A program made the position numbers and the translations under genes. Below the pieces are notes generated by a model. It was not told the DNA's origin. It saw only the letters and a list, made by a program, of their open reading frames with translations, and searched no databases. From assembly GCA_019636675.1 (NCBI GenBank), contig JAHBXC010000005.1:62001-126000 (forward strand): DNA of 64,000 nucleotides, written 5' to 3'. Shown piece by piece: positions 1 to 8,983 of this stretch; position 1 is the first letter of the stretch, and every line of letters begins with the position of its first letter. This DNA comes from Phycisphaeraceae bacterium (GTDB lineage Bacteria; Planctomycetota; Phycisphaerae; Phycisphaerales; UBA1924).

Positions 1-2
1 TG

Positions 3-425
3 CTGACGCCGGTGGTCGTCGAGGTCGGCGCGCACCAGATGGGCAAACTCGACGACCTGCAGGGCGTGCTCACGAAACTCGGCGTCGAAGCCAACGCCAT
101 CGGGCACGCGTCGGTCGCGATCCAGGCGTTCCCCTCCTTCCTCTTCGAGCGCGGCGTCGAGGCGGGGGAGTTCCTGCTCGACCTCTTCGACAAGGCCGAC
201 GCGCGAGGGCTGGCGGCGGGCAAGGAAGAGGCCCTGCACGAGGTGCTCGACATGATGGCGTGCAAGGCCGCGATCAAGGCGGGCGACAAACTCAGCGAGA
301 CCGAACTGACCGAGATGCTCTCCCTGCGCGAGCGCGTGGAGCGCTCGAGCAACTGCCCCCACGGGCGCCCGACGACGATCCGCGTGCCGATCCGGGAACT
401 GGAGAAGCGGTTCGGGAGGGGGTGA
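3..425 (+). CDS. mutL: DNA mismatch repair protein MutL, C-terminal part
   Basis: The reading frame is open at the left edge, so only about the last 140 residues are present. It resembles the C-terminal dimerisation/regulatory domain of MutL: an ACKAAIKAGDKLS segment (family consensus ACHxAIRAGxxL) and, near the end, the SSNCPHGRPT motif that contributes metal-binding residues in MutL proteins with latent endonuclease activity. MutL couples mismatch recognition by MutS to strand incision. The endonuclease DQHAxxER motif would lie upstream, outside the window. The stop at 423-425 is followed within 80 bases by a separate gene that does not look related in function. Confidence 0.85.
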   Translation: MTPVVVEVGAHQMGKLDDLQGVLTKLGVEANAIGHASVAIQAFPSFLFERGVEAGEFLLDLFDKADARGLAAGKEEALHEVLDMMACKAAIKAGDKLSETELTEMLSLRERVERSSNCPHGRPTTIRVPIRELEKRFGRG

Positions 426-503
426 AATCTCTGGGCACGGCGGCCTGCCCGCTGTATATTGGGCTTCGCCCCGTTCTAGCAGCCGTCGACTTCGAACCGC
501 GGT

Positions 504-1412
504 ATGGACCACGCACACGCACGAGACATCGCGACCCGCGCCGAAAAGGTGCGACCGAGCCTCGACGGTTCCGGGGCACTGCGATTGACGACTCTTGTCG
601 GTATCCTGATCGCTCTCACAGTGTTCACGATCTCTGCGGCTCTCCGCCCGTGGTTTCTCGACCGCGGCGTTTCAACACAGAGCCTGGAGATGTATCCCGG
701 GATGTTCGTGGTGCTCGCGGCGGTCGTTGTGTTCACGGTGTTCAACCGCCGCAACCGCAGGCGCCTCCACGAGGCGCGTGAGACGATGCTCTGTCCTCAC
801 TGCCGCGCCGTGCTTCGCGAGGACGGGCCCGCGCACTGGCAGGCATGCGATGACACGGCGCGCGTCTGTCAGTCGTGCAAAGAGACGATCACGGACGAGC
901 TATACGCGGCCGCCGCGCTGCCAACGCTCCCAGGCGAACTTTGGCGAAGGGCGGGCCGGAGGCCGGGGTGGATCATCGTGTCCATGATACTGCCGGCGCT
1001 CTATTTCGGCTTCTGGATCGCATTTCGGCCGGCGTCGGACTGGCTTGAACGCCGTGGGCACGAAAGCCCGGACGCTCTCCTCTTCCTACTCGTGCTTCCC
1101 ATCACGGCGGTCGTGATGTCGATCGCCCTGCTGACAACGCTGCGTTTCAAACGAAGCGTCAACCTCGCCGCCGCGCGATGGCTGGATGCTCCCTTCTGCC
1201 CGGCGTGTGACACGCCTTTCCCGGAGGGATCGCTCGACTCGCCGATCCTCCGCTGCGAATCGTGCGACACGCGGATGTCGACCGCCGTCGGGACATTTGA
1301 ATCACTGGCGGCGCGGGCCGTAGTGGGTCCGTCAACGCCTGTCCCTTGGCCGCGGGGCCACTCAACCCAGCCGCGCCCGCCATCGCAGTCTGGTGACAGC
1401 CATTCGCGGTAA
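504..1412 (+). CDS. Membrane protein with two zinc ribbons (paralogue 1 of 3)
   Basis: This 302-residue protein of unknown function has two hydrophobic segments near residues 32-52 and 57-77, a zinc ribbon (C97-P-H-C100 and C122-Q-S-C125), a second membrane pair around 150-215, and a second ribbon near the C-terminus (C232-P-A-C235 and C251-E-S-C254). The N-terminal motif MDHAHARDIATRAEK recurs in the next gene and, more weakly, in the third. Both ribbons are probably cytoplasmic or both periplasmic, because an even number of membrane spans separates them. A TATATT hexamer at 455-460 is a possible -10 element. No enzyme motif is visible. The architecture is clear; the function is unknown. Confidence 0.8.
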   Translation: MDHAHARDIATRAEKVRPSLDGSGALRLTTLVGILIALTVFTISAALRPWFLDRGVSTQSLEMYPGMFVVLAAVVVFTVFNRRNRRRLHEARETMLCPHCRAVLREDGPAHWQACDDTARVCQSCKETITDELYAAAALPTLPGELWRRAGRRPGWIIVSMILPALYFGFWIAFRPASDWLERRGHESPDALLFLLVLPITAVVMSIALLTTLRFKRSVNLAAARWLDAPFCPACDTPFPEGSLDSPILRCESCDTRMSTAVGTFESLAARAVVGPSTPVPWPRGHSTQPRPPSQSGDSHSR

Positions 1413-1444
1413 GACCAGATCCGATCACCGGGAGGGATCCGACC

Positions 1445-2287
1445 TTGGACCTACAGCACGCACGCAGCATCGCGACTCGCGCGGATTCGATCCGCTCCGC
1501 GCTCGACTCGACGGTGATGACGCCCCGTCGCTACGCCATCTTCCTGGTGTACATCGTGGTGTTCTGCGTTGCCTATCAAGCGCTCGCCGGCGTCCTGCGT
1601 CACTGGGGCCTTTCCGTCTCGGCCTCGATGTGGGCGGCGATGGTCCCGGCGATCATCTGGGCGTTGTTCACCCGTCGCTGGCTGCGTGCCCGGCGTGCGG
1701 CGCAGACGCGCGGCGTCACGGACAAGATGCTCTGCCCGCGCTGCCGCTACATCCTGCGCGAGGACGGGCCGGCGCACTGGCAGACCCGTGACTCGGCGAT
1801 CCGCGTCTGCCCGGAGTGCGCGAACGCGGTTTCGGAGGATGTCTACGCCGCGGCGACGCTCCCCGCGCTGCGTGCGCGGCTGCGCGTGAAGCACCAGCGA
1901 TCGCTCCGGGGGATCGTCACGGGCCTGTGGCCGCTTGCGGTGTTCTTCGGAGGCATGCTCGCGCTCGCGCCGCTGGGGCGTTTCCTGGAACGCCTCGGGC
2001 TCGCCGGCTCGAACCAGATCTTTGTGTGGGGCATGCTCGTGGTCTTCCTGACCTTCGGCGCCGGGCTGATCTATACCCTGCCGCGCGCCCATCGCTTCCC
2101 CGATGCCAGGACGGCGCGGTGGCTCGACGCCCCGTTCTGCGTCGAGTGCGACGCCCCCTTCCCGCCGGACGCCCTCGATTCGCCGATCCTCCGGTGCGCG
2201 TCGTGCGACGCAATGCTGTCGACCGCCGTGGCGATCCGGGACTCGAACCTGGCCCGGGCGGACGCCCGCCTCTTCCCGGCGCGCTGA
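1445..2287 (+). CDS. Membrane protein with two zinc ribbons (paralogue 2 of 3)
   Basis: This is a tandem paralogue of the preceding gene, 280 residues long. I chose the TTG at 1445 because it restores the family N-terminus (MDLQHARSIATRADS) and follows a good ribosome site, GGGAGGGATC, nearly the same sequence found before the third copy. It keeps the architecture: two membrane spans, ribbon CPRC...CPEC with EDGPAHWQT between, two more spans, and ribbon CVEC...CASC. The segment LDSPILRC is identical to copy 1. The function is unknown. Duplication followed by divergence is inferred from the order and the conserved motifs. Confidence 0.8.
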   Translation: MDLQHARSIATRADSIRSALDSTVMTPRRYAIFLVYIVVFCVAYQALAGVLRHWGLSVSASMWAAMVPAIIWALFTRRWLRARRAAQTRGVTDKMLCPRCRYILREDGPAHWQTRDSAIRVCPECANAVSEDVYAAATLPALRARLRVKHQRSLRGIVTGLWPLAVFFGGMLALAPLGRFLERLGLAGSNQIFVWGMLVVFLTFGAGLIYTLPRAHRFPDARTARWLDAPFCVECDAPFPPDALDSPILRCASCDAMLSTAVAIRDSNLARADARLFPAR

Positions 2288-2293
2288 TTCTCC

Positions 2294-2321
2294 TTGGCGC
2301 ACCGCTCCGTGTTGGTATGCT
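2294..2321 (+). promoter_or_regulatory. Probable sigma-70-type promoter for paralogue 3
   Basis: TTGGCG (2294-2299) and TATGCT (2316-2321) are separated by 16 bases and lie just after the stop of the second paralogue. This suggests the third gene has its own start site about 40 bases before its ATG, so the three paralogues are not one simple operon. Pattern match only. Confidence 0.5.
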
Positions 2322-2369
2322 GACGCTGAGCCGAGGGGGCTGTCGTGGTCAGCCCGGGAGGGATCGACG

Positions 2370-3278
2370 ATGGATATCAGAGAAGCGAGACTCATCGTGG
2401 AGCGAGCGGACGCGATGAGCGCGCTCTTCGCGCCGCGCTCCGCTGTTGTGGCCTGGACCTGGCGCTCCGTGGGCGCATCCTTCGGGCTGGCGCTCGTGAT
2501 GCTCGCGACGGTCATTCTTCTGCTCACGCTTCTGTTCATGCTTCAACCGGGCCCGGTGATGACCGTCGTGATGCTCGCGCTGGTGCTGAGCGTGCCGGTC
2601 GCGGCGGCGCTGGGGAATGTGCACTGGGTCCGACGCGTCCGCGAGCGGGAGCGCGTGCTCTACGCGGCGCGCGTGGAGTGCCCCCGCTGCGGGCGCACCC
2701 TGCGCAACGACGGGCCTTCGTCCTGGTCGACCTGCGACGCGACGGAGCGCGTCTGCCCCGCGTGCGGCACCTCGGTCACCGACGACGCCTACGCCGCCGC
2801 GGTCCTGTTGAAGCCACGCGACACGATCTACCGACGCGCGACGATCAGTCCCCTCGCACTCTCGGTGTACCTGATCCCGCTCGCGATACTGCAAGGCCCG
2901 CTGTTCATTTTTTACGGCGCTTTGTCGCCCTCGCTCGCCGATCCGTCGAAAGAGAATGTCGCCGCCATGGAGCGAACGCTCGATTGGCTGCCGATCGTCA
3001 TCCTGCCAGCGGGGGCGGTGAGCATCGCGATGTTTCTCACGATCCCGCTCCTGCTGAGACATCATGCCCGGCGCACGGCCCGCGCCTGGTTCGACGCGCC
3101 GCGCTGCCTGCGATGTCGGTACGCGCTCGGCGCCATCGATCGCGGGGCGTCCCTGCTTCGCTGCCGCTGCTGCGGGGAGCGATACTCCGTGGCGCAGGTC
3201 GTCCTCGACGAGGCGGACGAGCGGGCGGGGGTGCGCTGGTCAATGTTCCAGTTGCAGGCGAGGGCGCGGCCGAACTGA
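2370..3278 (+). CDS. Membrane protein with two zinc ribbons (paralogue 3 of 3)
   Basis: Third and most divergent copy, 302 residues (same length as copy 1). The ATG at 2370 follows GGGAGGGATC. The order is again MDIREARLIVERADA, two membrane spans, ribbon CPRC...CPAC with the shared NDGPSSWST linker, two spans, and a C-terminal ribbon CLRC...CRCC. In copies 1 and 2 the last linker contains LDSPILRC; here it is DRGASLLRC. It converges on rlmN with only nine bases between the stop codons. The function is unknown. Three retained copies with intact cysteines argue for a selected role, perhaps sensing or protein binding at the membrane (inference). Confidence 0.8.
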   Translation: MDIREARLIVERADAMSALFAPRSAVVAWTWRSVGASFGLALVMLATVILLLTLLFMLQPGPVMTVVMLALVLSVPVAAALGNVHWVRRVRERERVLYAARVECPRCGRTLRNDGPSSWSTCDATERVCPACGTSVTDDAYAAAVLLKPRDTIYRRATISPLALSVYLIPLAILQGPLFIFYGALSPSLADPSKENVAAMERTLDWLPIVILPAGAVSIAMFLTIPLLLRHHARRTARAWFDAPRCLRCRYALGAIDRGASLLRCRCCGERYSVAQVVLDEADERAGVRWSMFQLQARARPN

Positions 3279-3287
3279 TCGGCGCGT

Positions 3288-4463
3288 TTACGCCCGCGCC
3301 TTCTCCGTCTCATGCCTCAACTGCCCGCACGCCGCCGCGATGTCGCGTCCGCGTGACTTGCGGATGTGCACATTCACGCCGCGCTGGCGCAGGATCTCCT
3401 GGAACTCGTGCACATCGGCGGTGTTGGGGCGTTCGAAGGGCATGCCCTTGACCTCGTTGTAGCGGATGAGGTTCACATTGGCCTGGCCCCCGGCCTCGTT
3501 CTTCATGCGCTTGACGAGGGTGACGAGTTGCATCGCGTGCTCGGGCTGGTCGTTCACGCCGCGGAGCAAGGTGTACTCGAGGGTGATCTCGCGCCCGGTC
3601 TTTTTGAACCACACCGAGCAGGCGTTGAGCAACTGCTCGATGCTTGTGAAGTTCGCCCAGGGGATAAGTTGGCGGCGGAGCGCGTCGTCGGGCGCGTGGA
3701 GCGAGAGCGCGAGGGTGACGGGCAGGTCGAACTCTCGCGCGAGTTTCTCGATCGCCTGGTGGAGCCCGACGGTCGAGATGGTGATCTTGCGCGCCGAGAT
3801 GCCCAGCCCCCAGGGCGCCGCCATCGTGCGCACGGCGTGCGTGACGGCGGCGAAGTTCGCCAGCGGCTCGCCCATGCCCATGAACACGACATTGGTGATG
3901 CGCCCGACATCGGGCAGGCGCGAGAGTCGCCAGACCTGCTCGACGATGCGCCCGGCGGTCAGCGAGCCGTCGAGCCCGGACAGGCCCGACGCGCAGAACT
4001 TGCAGCCGACGGGGCAGCCGACCTGACTCGACACGCACGCCGTCTTGCGCGAGGGCGTGGGAATCATCACCGTTTCGGTCTGGCGCTTGGAGTCGGGCAC
4101 CAGCCCCGGTCGGTACAGCGGCAGCGAGATCCCGGCGCCTGTCTTTTCCCCCTCCCCCCCCGCTCCCTGCTCCCCACTCCCTGCTCCCTCATCCCCATCC
4201 TCCCACTGGATCAGCAGCTTCTGCGTCCCATCGGTCGCCAACTGGTGACCGAGCACGGCGCCCGACAGGAAGGTCATCTCCGCCTTGAGGATGTCGCGAT
4301 CCTTCTTCGAGAGGTTCGTCATCTCATCGGGATCGACGACGCCTTTCTGATAGACCCACTCGAGGATCTGGGCGGCGCGGAACGCGGGCATGCCGTGATC
4401 AACGCACCACTGCTTGAGGGTGTCGGGGGTGTGCTGGAAGATGTGGTCGTCGGGGTGGCGCAC
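3288..4463 (-). CDS. rlmN: Dual-specificity 23S rRNA/tRNA adenine C2-methyltransferase RlmN
   Basis: Radical-SAM methyltransferase that methylates C2 of A2503 in 23S rRNA and of A37 in some tRNAs. The SAM-cluster motif C150-x3-C154-x2-C157 (GCPVGCKFC) is clear, followed by VVFMGMGEPLAN and, further on, ISTVGL and LALSLHA, all typical of the family. I take the GTG at 4463 as the start because similarity begins just after it; no strong ribosome site is visible, so a few codons are uncertain. At 391 residues it is about 40 longer than usual: roughly residues 90-127 are a Gly/Glu-rich insertion, part of which is encoded by a heptamer repeat tract (4163-4190). The insertion sits just before the SAM domain and keeps the frame open. 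Confidence 0.93.
   Translation of the reverse strand: MRHPDDHIFQHTPDTLKQWCVDHGMPAFRAAQILEWVYQKGVVDPDEMTNLSKKDRDILKAEMTFLSGAVLGHQLATDGTQKLLIQWEDGDEGAGSGEQGAGGEGEKTGAGISLPLYRPGLVPDSKRQTETVMIPTPSRKTACVSSQVGCPVGCKFCASGLSGLDGSLTAGRIVEQVWRLSRLPDVGRITNVVFMGMGEPLANFAAVTHAVRTMAAPWGLGISARKITISTVGLHQAIEKLAREFDLPVTLALSLHAPDDALRRQLIPWANFTSIEQLLNACSVWFKKTGREITLEYTLLRGVNDQPEHAMQLVTLVKRMKNEAGGQANVNLIRYNEVKGMPFERPNTADVHEFQEILRQRGVNVHIRKSRGRDIAAACGQLRHETEKARA
4163..4190. repeat. Heptamer tandem repeat inside rlmN
   Basis: Four head-to-tail 7-base units read on the plus strand as CTCCCTG, CTCCCCA, CTCCCTG, CTCCCTC. The same unit family occurs at 20703-20744 and 56940-56975, always in this orientation. Here it is translated on the minus strand as the GSGEQGAG part of the RlmN insertion. 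Confidence 0.85.
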
Positions 4464-4663
4464 TGGGGAAGGATATGGAGGAACTGCCCGGTGTTCGCGG
4501 GCGTAGCGGACTGCCCCCGGCTCGGGCCGGCTTTGCGCGGTTTTCGTGCGTCGGGGCCCCACGCCCCTTGGCGCGTTCGCTACGCTGTTGTCAGTGCGCC
4601 GGGCGGAGTTTCGGCGTGGGAACAGGCGATCGATCTCTCCCAGAAGTTCTGGAGCGTTTCCGT

Positions 4664-7600
4664 ATGGTCCGAGGTGCTTTCCGACTCGCCGCCGGCGCAT
4701 GCCTGCTGAGCGTCCTGTTCGTCACGATGGCCCTGAGCCCGCTCGCGCGCGCGCAGGGCGCGATTCCCCCGTCGATGCGGGGCGATTCGCCCGTCGCCGC
4801 CGGCGGCGGGAACTCCCGCCCGGGCGATCTCGGCGGCGAGCCGGGCGTGGTCCCCATCGACGACGGGGGCGACCCGATCATCGCGCCCCCGCTCGTGCTC
4901 GGGTCTTCCACGACGCCCGCCCAGATCGCCGGCGTGGTGCACCATCGCCTGTCGGGCGCGCGCGTGCCCTTCCCGTATGTGCTGCCCGCCGGCACGACCC
5001 GTGACACGGCCCGCGAGCTGGGCCTGCTCCAGGGGCCCGGGCAGCCCATCGTGATGATCGGTCTCAACCGGCTCGTCGTCGGGTTCACCGACGACGCCAC
5101 CACGGCGCAGGCCAGCGACATGCTGCGCCAGCGAGGCGTCTTCGGCACGGTCCGCGCGGTCCCCGGCCTGCGCAGCGTCTTCACGGTCGACACGCCCAGC
5201 GCCTACGGCGCGTTCCAGCGCGCCGACGCCCTCGCGAGCGACCCGGCATTCCGATACGTCCACGTCGACACCGTCGCGCAGCGCGCCCTCGCCGGCGTTG
5301 CGCCCGAGCTCACCGTTTCTCGCAACGGCATGCCCTTCGCGCCCGGCGCGACCATCAACTTCGGCGCCACCGACATCGGCACGCCCATCGATGTGCAGTT
5401 CACCGCGACCAACACCGGCGGGTCCGATCTCATCGTCGGAGGGCCCCTCCTCCCCAACGGATTCACGCTCGTCAGCCCCCTGCCGGTCACCATCGCGCCC
5501 GCCGCGAGCGCGAACTTCACCATCCGCCTCGAAGCCACGAGCGCCGGCTTCTTCACAGGCGACGCCGACATTCTCACCAACACGCCGGTGAACCCCTTCA
5601 GCTTCACCGTCGAGGGCACGGTGAACGCCCCCGTCGGCCCCGCCGCCCTGCGCGTCACGCTCGACGGCAGCGTCGTGAACAACTCCGGCACCGTCAACTT
5701 CGGCGTCACCACCCAGGGAAGCCCGATCACGAAGACCTTCACGCTCTTCAACACCGGCGGCGACCCCCTCACCGTCGGCACGGTCAGCGTCCCGGCCGGC
5801 TTCAACGTCACCCAGCAGCCCACCTCCCCGGTCGCCGGCGGCACGGGCACCACCTTCACCGTGGTTCTCCCGGCAACCACCGACGGCGCGTTCACCGGCG
5901 CCCTCACCTTCCTCACCAACGACAACACCAACAACCCCTTCGCCATCACGATCTCCGGCGTCGTCAACACCAGCAGCGGCGACGGCATCGACGACCCGCT
6001 CTTCCCCAACCAGTGGCACCTCGCCAACACCGGACAGGGCAACGGCACCGAGCTCGTCGACGTCGGCGTCGAACCCGCGTGGGAGATCACTCTGGGCAAC
6101 GGGGTCATCGTCGCGCTCATGGACGACGGCACCCAGCCCGGACACCCCGACTACGCCCAGAACTTCCGCTCCTGCGACAACTGCATCAACTTCTTCGACT
6201 TTGATCTCTCCCTCAACCGAGGTCGCGGCAGCCACGGCACCGCCGTCGCGGGGCTCATCGCCGCCGTCGCCAACTCCCTGGGCGGACGCGGCGTCGCCCC
6301 CGAAGCGCTGATCATCCCGACCTCCTTCTATCAGCTCAACGGCAACGCCATGGCCGCCTCCGAGGTCGCCGCCAACTGGGCCGCCACCGCCACCGCGGAC
6401 GCCGCCATCCACTCCAACTCCTGGGGCTATGTGCCCTCCACCTATCTCACCGACGTCGAACGCGACGCGATCGTCGACCTCACCGCCAACTCGCGCGGCG
6501 GGCGCGGCATGCTCTTCCTCTTCGCCACCGCCAACGGGGGCGTGCCCACGCTCTACGGCAGCGCGCTCGCCAGCATGGCCGAGACCGTCGGCGTCGGCGG
6601 CATGAACAACCGCGGCCAGCGCGCCCGCTTCGGCCCCGTCGCCGGCGCGAACTACGGCTTCGCCACCGACGTCGTCGGCCCCACCAACGGCGGCAGCCTG
6701 GGCATCACCACCACCGACGTCACCGCCGAGGGCGGCTACAACCCCGCCCCCTCCGACAACGGTGGCGACTTCACCGCCAGCTTCGGCGGAACCTCCGCCG
6801 CGACACCCATCGTCGCCGGCGTCGCGGCCCTCGCCGTCGCCGAGAACTCGGCCCTGCACGCCGATCAGGTCCGGCGCATCCTCCAGCACACCGCGAACCA
6901 GAACATCACGCGCACCGCGCTCTTCACCTTCGAGAACACCGGCTTCGGCGGTGCCTCGGGCTTCAGCGAGTCCTTCGGCTACGGGCTCGTCAACGCCGAG
7001 ACCGCCGTCCTCGCCGCCCAGCGCGCGCTCGCCCAGAGCAACCTCACCTGGCCGGCGCCCGTCCCCACGATGACCGTCGCCCAGGGCGCCAACTCGACCA
7101 CCGTCTCGTGGACCAACCCCCCCAGCGGCCCCAAGGGCGAGTTCTCCGGCACGCTCCTCGTGCGCTCCACGACCTCGTCCCTCTGGCGACCGGTCGACGG
7201 CGTGCAGTACGCCGCCGGCCAGATCCCGGCGTTCGGCGTCGAGATCCTCGCCGTCGGCTCGGGGACCTCGTTCGTCGACGACGAGGTCTCTCGCGCGAAC
7301 AACGCCGTCTACTCCCTCTTCACCTTCAACGCGCAGCGCCGATACTCCTTCGGCGTGACGCGCCGCGTCGTGCGCATCGAACCCGTCTCGGTCTTCTTCG
7401 ATGACTTCGAGAGCGTCCGTGGCTGGCAGTTCACCGGCGACTGGGAGCGCGGCGTCCCCGAGGAAGACTTCCTCTTCCTCGAGTTCCTCGACGGCGACTC
7501 CTTCCCGGTCGAGGTCATCCTCGCCACCCCGCCTCGCGTCCGCGGGTTCAACCGCGCACGCAGCGGCGAGAATGTCTTCGCGACCAACCTCATCGGCAAC

Positions 7601-8344
7601 TACGCCAACGACACCGCCCACCACCTCTACTCGCCGGTCTTCGACCTGCGCAACACCAATTCCCAGTCTGTCTCCATGACCTTCTGGGAACTCCTCGAGA
7701 TCGAGTCGGTCTTCAACGACCGCATCATCATCGAGATCGTCACGCCCAACATCAACGACCCCGTCGTCATCCGCACCCTGCGCAACGAGGTCCCGCCCAA
7801 CAGCTACGAGTGGACGCCACGCTTCTACGACCTCACCCCCCAGCTCGGCACGCAGTTCCGGGTGCGGTTCACACTCCAGTCCGACATCGCCCCCGTCGGC
7901 AGACCCGGCTCGTTCCAGGGCTGGTTCCTCGAAGACTTCCGCATCGGCGCCACCGGCGGCACCATCCCCCCCATCGGCGGCGATTCGCGCATCCCCGGCC
8001 TCGTCCGGCTCCCGCCCCCCGGCGGCTTCGTCTTCGGCATGACCACCGTCCCTGTCTCGGCCTCCCCCGACATCAACGCCGACGGGAAGTACGACATGCA
8101 GGACGTGTCTGAGGTCCTCAAGCGTTACGGCGCCACCAAGTCAGACCGCCACTTCCTCGAGGCCGCCGACCTCAACGACGACGGCGTCATCGATCTTCAG
8201 GACCTTGTCCTCGTCTTCGCCGTCGCCAACGACCCGAGCTCCTACACGCCCATCGAGCGCCCGCTCGACGCGCCCGCCGACTACGACCCCACGCGACCGG
8301 GCCCCCGCCGCGGCGCATGGCTCCACGAGCTCCTGAACCGCTAA
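4664..8344 (+). CDS. Secreted subtilisin-family serine protease with dockerin-like C-terminus
   Basis: A protein of 1226 residues starting at ATG 4664, with GGAG upstream and a signal peptide ending near ALSPLARAQG. The subtilase catalytic triad is intact: D487 in VALMDDGTQPGHPD, H524 in GSHGTAVAG, S711 in GGTSAATP. Before the protease domain, two repeats of about 110 residues with NFGATDIGTPI and NFGVTTQGSPI look like HYDIN/choice-of-anchor-D beta sandwiches. After it come a fibronectin-like stretch and a jelly-roll-like domain beginning FFDDFESVRGW. The C-terminus has two calcium-loop motifs, DINADGKYDMQD and DLNDDGVIDLQD. It is probably surface-bound or extracellular. It is divergent from rlmN and followed by a terminator, so probably monocistronic. 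Confidence 0.9.
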   Translation: MVRGAFRLAAGACLLSVLFVTMALSPLARAQGAIPPSMRGDSPVAAGGGNSRPGDLGGEPGVVPIDDGGDPIIAPPLVLGSSTTPAQIAGVVHHRLSGARVPFPYVLPAGTTRDTARELGLLQGPGQPIVMIGLNRLVVGFTDDATTAQASDMLRQRGVFGTVRAVPGLRSVFTVDTPSAYGAFQRADALASDPAFRYVHVDTVAQRALAGVAPELTVSRNGMPFAPGATINFGATDIGTPIDVQFTATNTGGSDLIVGGPLLPNGFTLVSPLPVTIAPAASANFTIRLEATSAGFFTGDADILTNTPVNPFSFTVEGTVNAPVGPAALRVTLDGSVVNNSGTVNFGVTTQGSPITKTFTLFNTGGDPLTVGTVSVPAGFNVTQQPTSPVAGGTGTTFTVVLPATTDGAFTGALTFLTNDNTNNPFAITISGVVNTSSGDGIDDPLFPNQWHLANTGQGNGTELVDVGVEPAWEITLGNGVIVALMDDGTQPGHPDYAQNFRSCDNCINFFDFDLSLNRGRGSHGTAVAGLIAAVANSLGGRGVAPEALIIPTSFYQLNGNAMAASEVAANWAATATADAAIHSNSWGYVPSTYLTDVERDAIVDLTANSRGGRGMLFLFATANGGVPTLYGSALASMAETVGVGGMNNRGQRARFGPVAGANYGFATDVVGPTNGGSLGITTTDVTAEGGYNPAPSDNGGDFTASFGGTSAATPIVAGVAALAVAENSALHADQVRRILQHTANQNITRTALFTFENTGFGGASGFSESFGYGLVNAETAVLAAQRALAQSNLTWPAPVPTMTVAQGANSTTVSWTNPPSGPKGEFSGTLLVRSTTSSLWRPVDGVQYAAGQIPAFGVEILAVGSGTSFVDDEVSRANNAVYSLFTFNAQRRYSFGVTRRVVRIEPVSVFFDDFESVRGWQFTGDWERGVPEEDFLFLEFLDGDSFPVEVILATPPRVRGFNRARSGENVFATNLIGNYANDTAHHLYSPVFDLRNTNSQSVSMTFWELLEIESVFNDRIIIEIVTPNINDPVVIRTLRNEVPPNSYEWTPRFYDLTPQLGTQFRVRFTLQSDIAPVGRPGSFQGWFLEDFRIGATGGTIPPIGGDSRIPGLVRLPPPGGFVFGMTTVPVSASPDINADGKYDMQDVSEVLKRYGATKSDRHFLEAADLNDDGVIDLQDLVLVFAVANDPSSYTPIERPLDAPADYDPTRPGPRRGAWLHELLNR

Positions 8345-8400
8345 GCGCCAAGGTCGGCGCGCACGCCCGGCCCCGCGACAACCCGCACAACCGTTCCAGA

Positions 8401-8430
8401 CGGCGGAGCCACCCGGCTCCGCCGCTTTCA
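8401..8430 (+). terminator. Terminator after the subtilase gene
   Basis: A perfect 10-bp GC-rich stem (CGGCGGAGCC / GGCTCCGCCG) with a four-base loop, followed by CTTTCAT. The T-run is weak but the position, 57 bases after the stop codon, fits. Confidence 0.65.
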
Positions 8431-8488
8431 TGTCCGCGCGTCGTCCCGGGATGAGGCCGATAGCACCCCCGGCTCGAGGAGACACGCG

Positions 8489-8764
8489 ATGAGCACTTCA
8501 GACAAGACATTCACCCAGGTCAAAGACATCCTGCGCAAGCTCGACCGCTCGATCGACGAGGCGCGAGAGAAGCGACTCTCCCACGACGAGCCGGTGAGCG
8601 CGAGCGCCGCGATCGGCGCCGCCCGACCGGGTCGCGACAGCGAAACACTGTCCCCGCCGCCGAACCGCGCCGAACCCACCAGAAGCTCCAACCCTGCCGG
8701 GGGCGGCGGCTCCGGAGGATCAGCAGGAGCGTCCGGAGGGGCCGGGGGCTGGATGTCACGCTGA
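8489..8764 (+). CDS. Small hypothetical protein
   Basis: A 91-residue protein with a good ribosome site (CGAGGAGA, seven bases before ATG). Residues 1-35 are charged and predicted helical (KDILRKLDRSIDEAREKR). The rest is low complexity, ending in a Gly/Ser-rich run and WMSR. There is no signal peptide or membrane span and I do not recognise a family. The start context makes expression plausible, but the Gly-rich tail runs directly into a GC tandem repeat, so the 3' part may be repeat-derived. Confidence 0.55.
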   Translation: MSTSDKTFTQVKDILRKLDRSIDEAREKRLSHDEPVSASAAIGAARPGRDSETLSPPPNRAEPTRSSNPAGGGGSGGSAGASGGAGGWMSR

Positions 8765-8773
8765 CAGGCGAGC

Positions 8774-8818
8774 CGGGGCGCCGGGGGCATCGGGGGCGCC
8801 GGGGGCGCCGGGGGCGTC
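8774..8818. repeat. GC-rich 9-base tandem repeat
   Basis: About five imperfect units of GGGGGCGCC (one reads GGGGGCATC) directly after the small hypothetical gene and before the tRNA promoter. No coding role is visible. Confidence 0.7.
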
Positions 8819-8836
8819 GATCGCGCCCTTGACCCG

Positions 8837-8864
8837 TTGCCGCGCCGGAGAATCGGGCTACTAT
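8837..8864 (+). promoter_or_regulatory. Probable tRNA-Gln promoter
   Basis: TTGCCG (8837-8842), a 16-base spacer and TACTAT (8859-8864), placing the start about five bases before the mature tRNA. An alternative -35, TTGACC, lies at 8829-8834 but its spacing is too long. Confidence 0.5.
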
Positions 8865-8875
8865 CCGGCAATCCT

Positions 8876-8946
8876 TGGGGATTGGTGTAACGGTAGCACG
8901 ACTGACTCTGGCTCAGTTAGTCTAGGTTCAAATCCTAGATCCCCAG
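8876..8946 (+). tRNA. tRNA-Gln (anticodon CTG)
   Basis: A complete cloverleaf of 71 bases without encoded CCA. The acceptor stem TGGGGAT pairs with ATCCCCA, with G as discriminator base. The anticodon stem ACTGA/TCAGT encloses loop CTCTGGC with anticodon CTG at 8908-8910. The T arm is CTAGG-TTCAAAT-CCTAG. It is a single-gene unit with its own promoter and terminator. Confidence 0.95.
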
Positions 8947-8983
8947 TTTCTGACACACCCGGAAGGGTCCCGAATCCGCTTTG

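Noticed and set aside
4580..7624. A 1014-codon open frame on the minus strand opposite the subtilase
   Set aside because: Gly/Asp/Glu/Val-rich mirror of the protease frame, without motifs or a start signal. The subtilase triad on the plus strand is intact.
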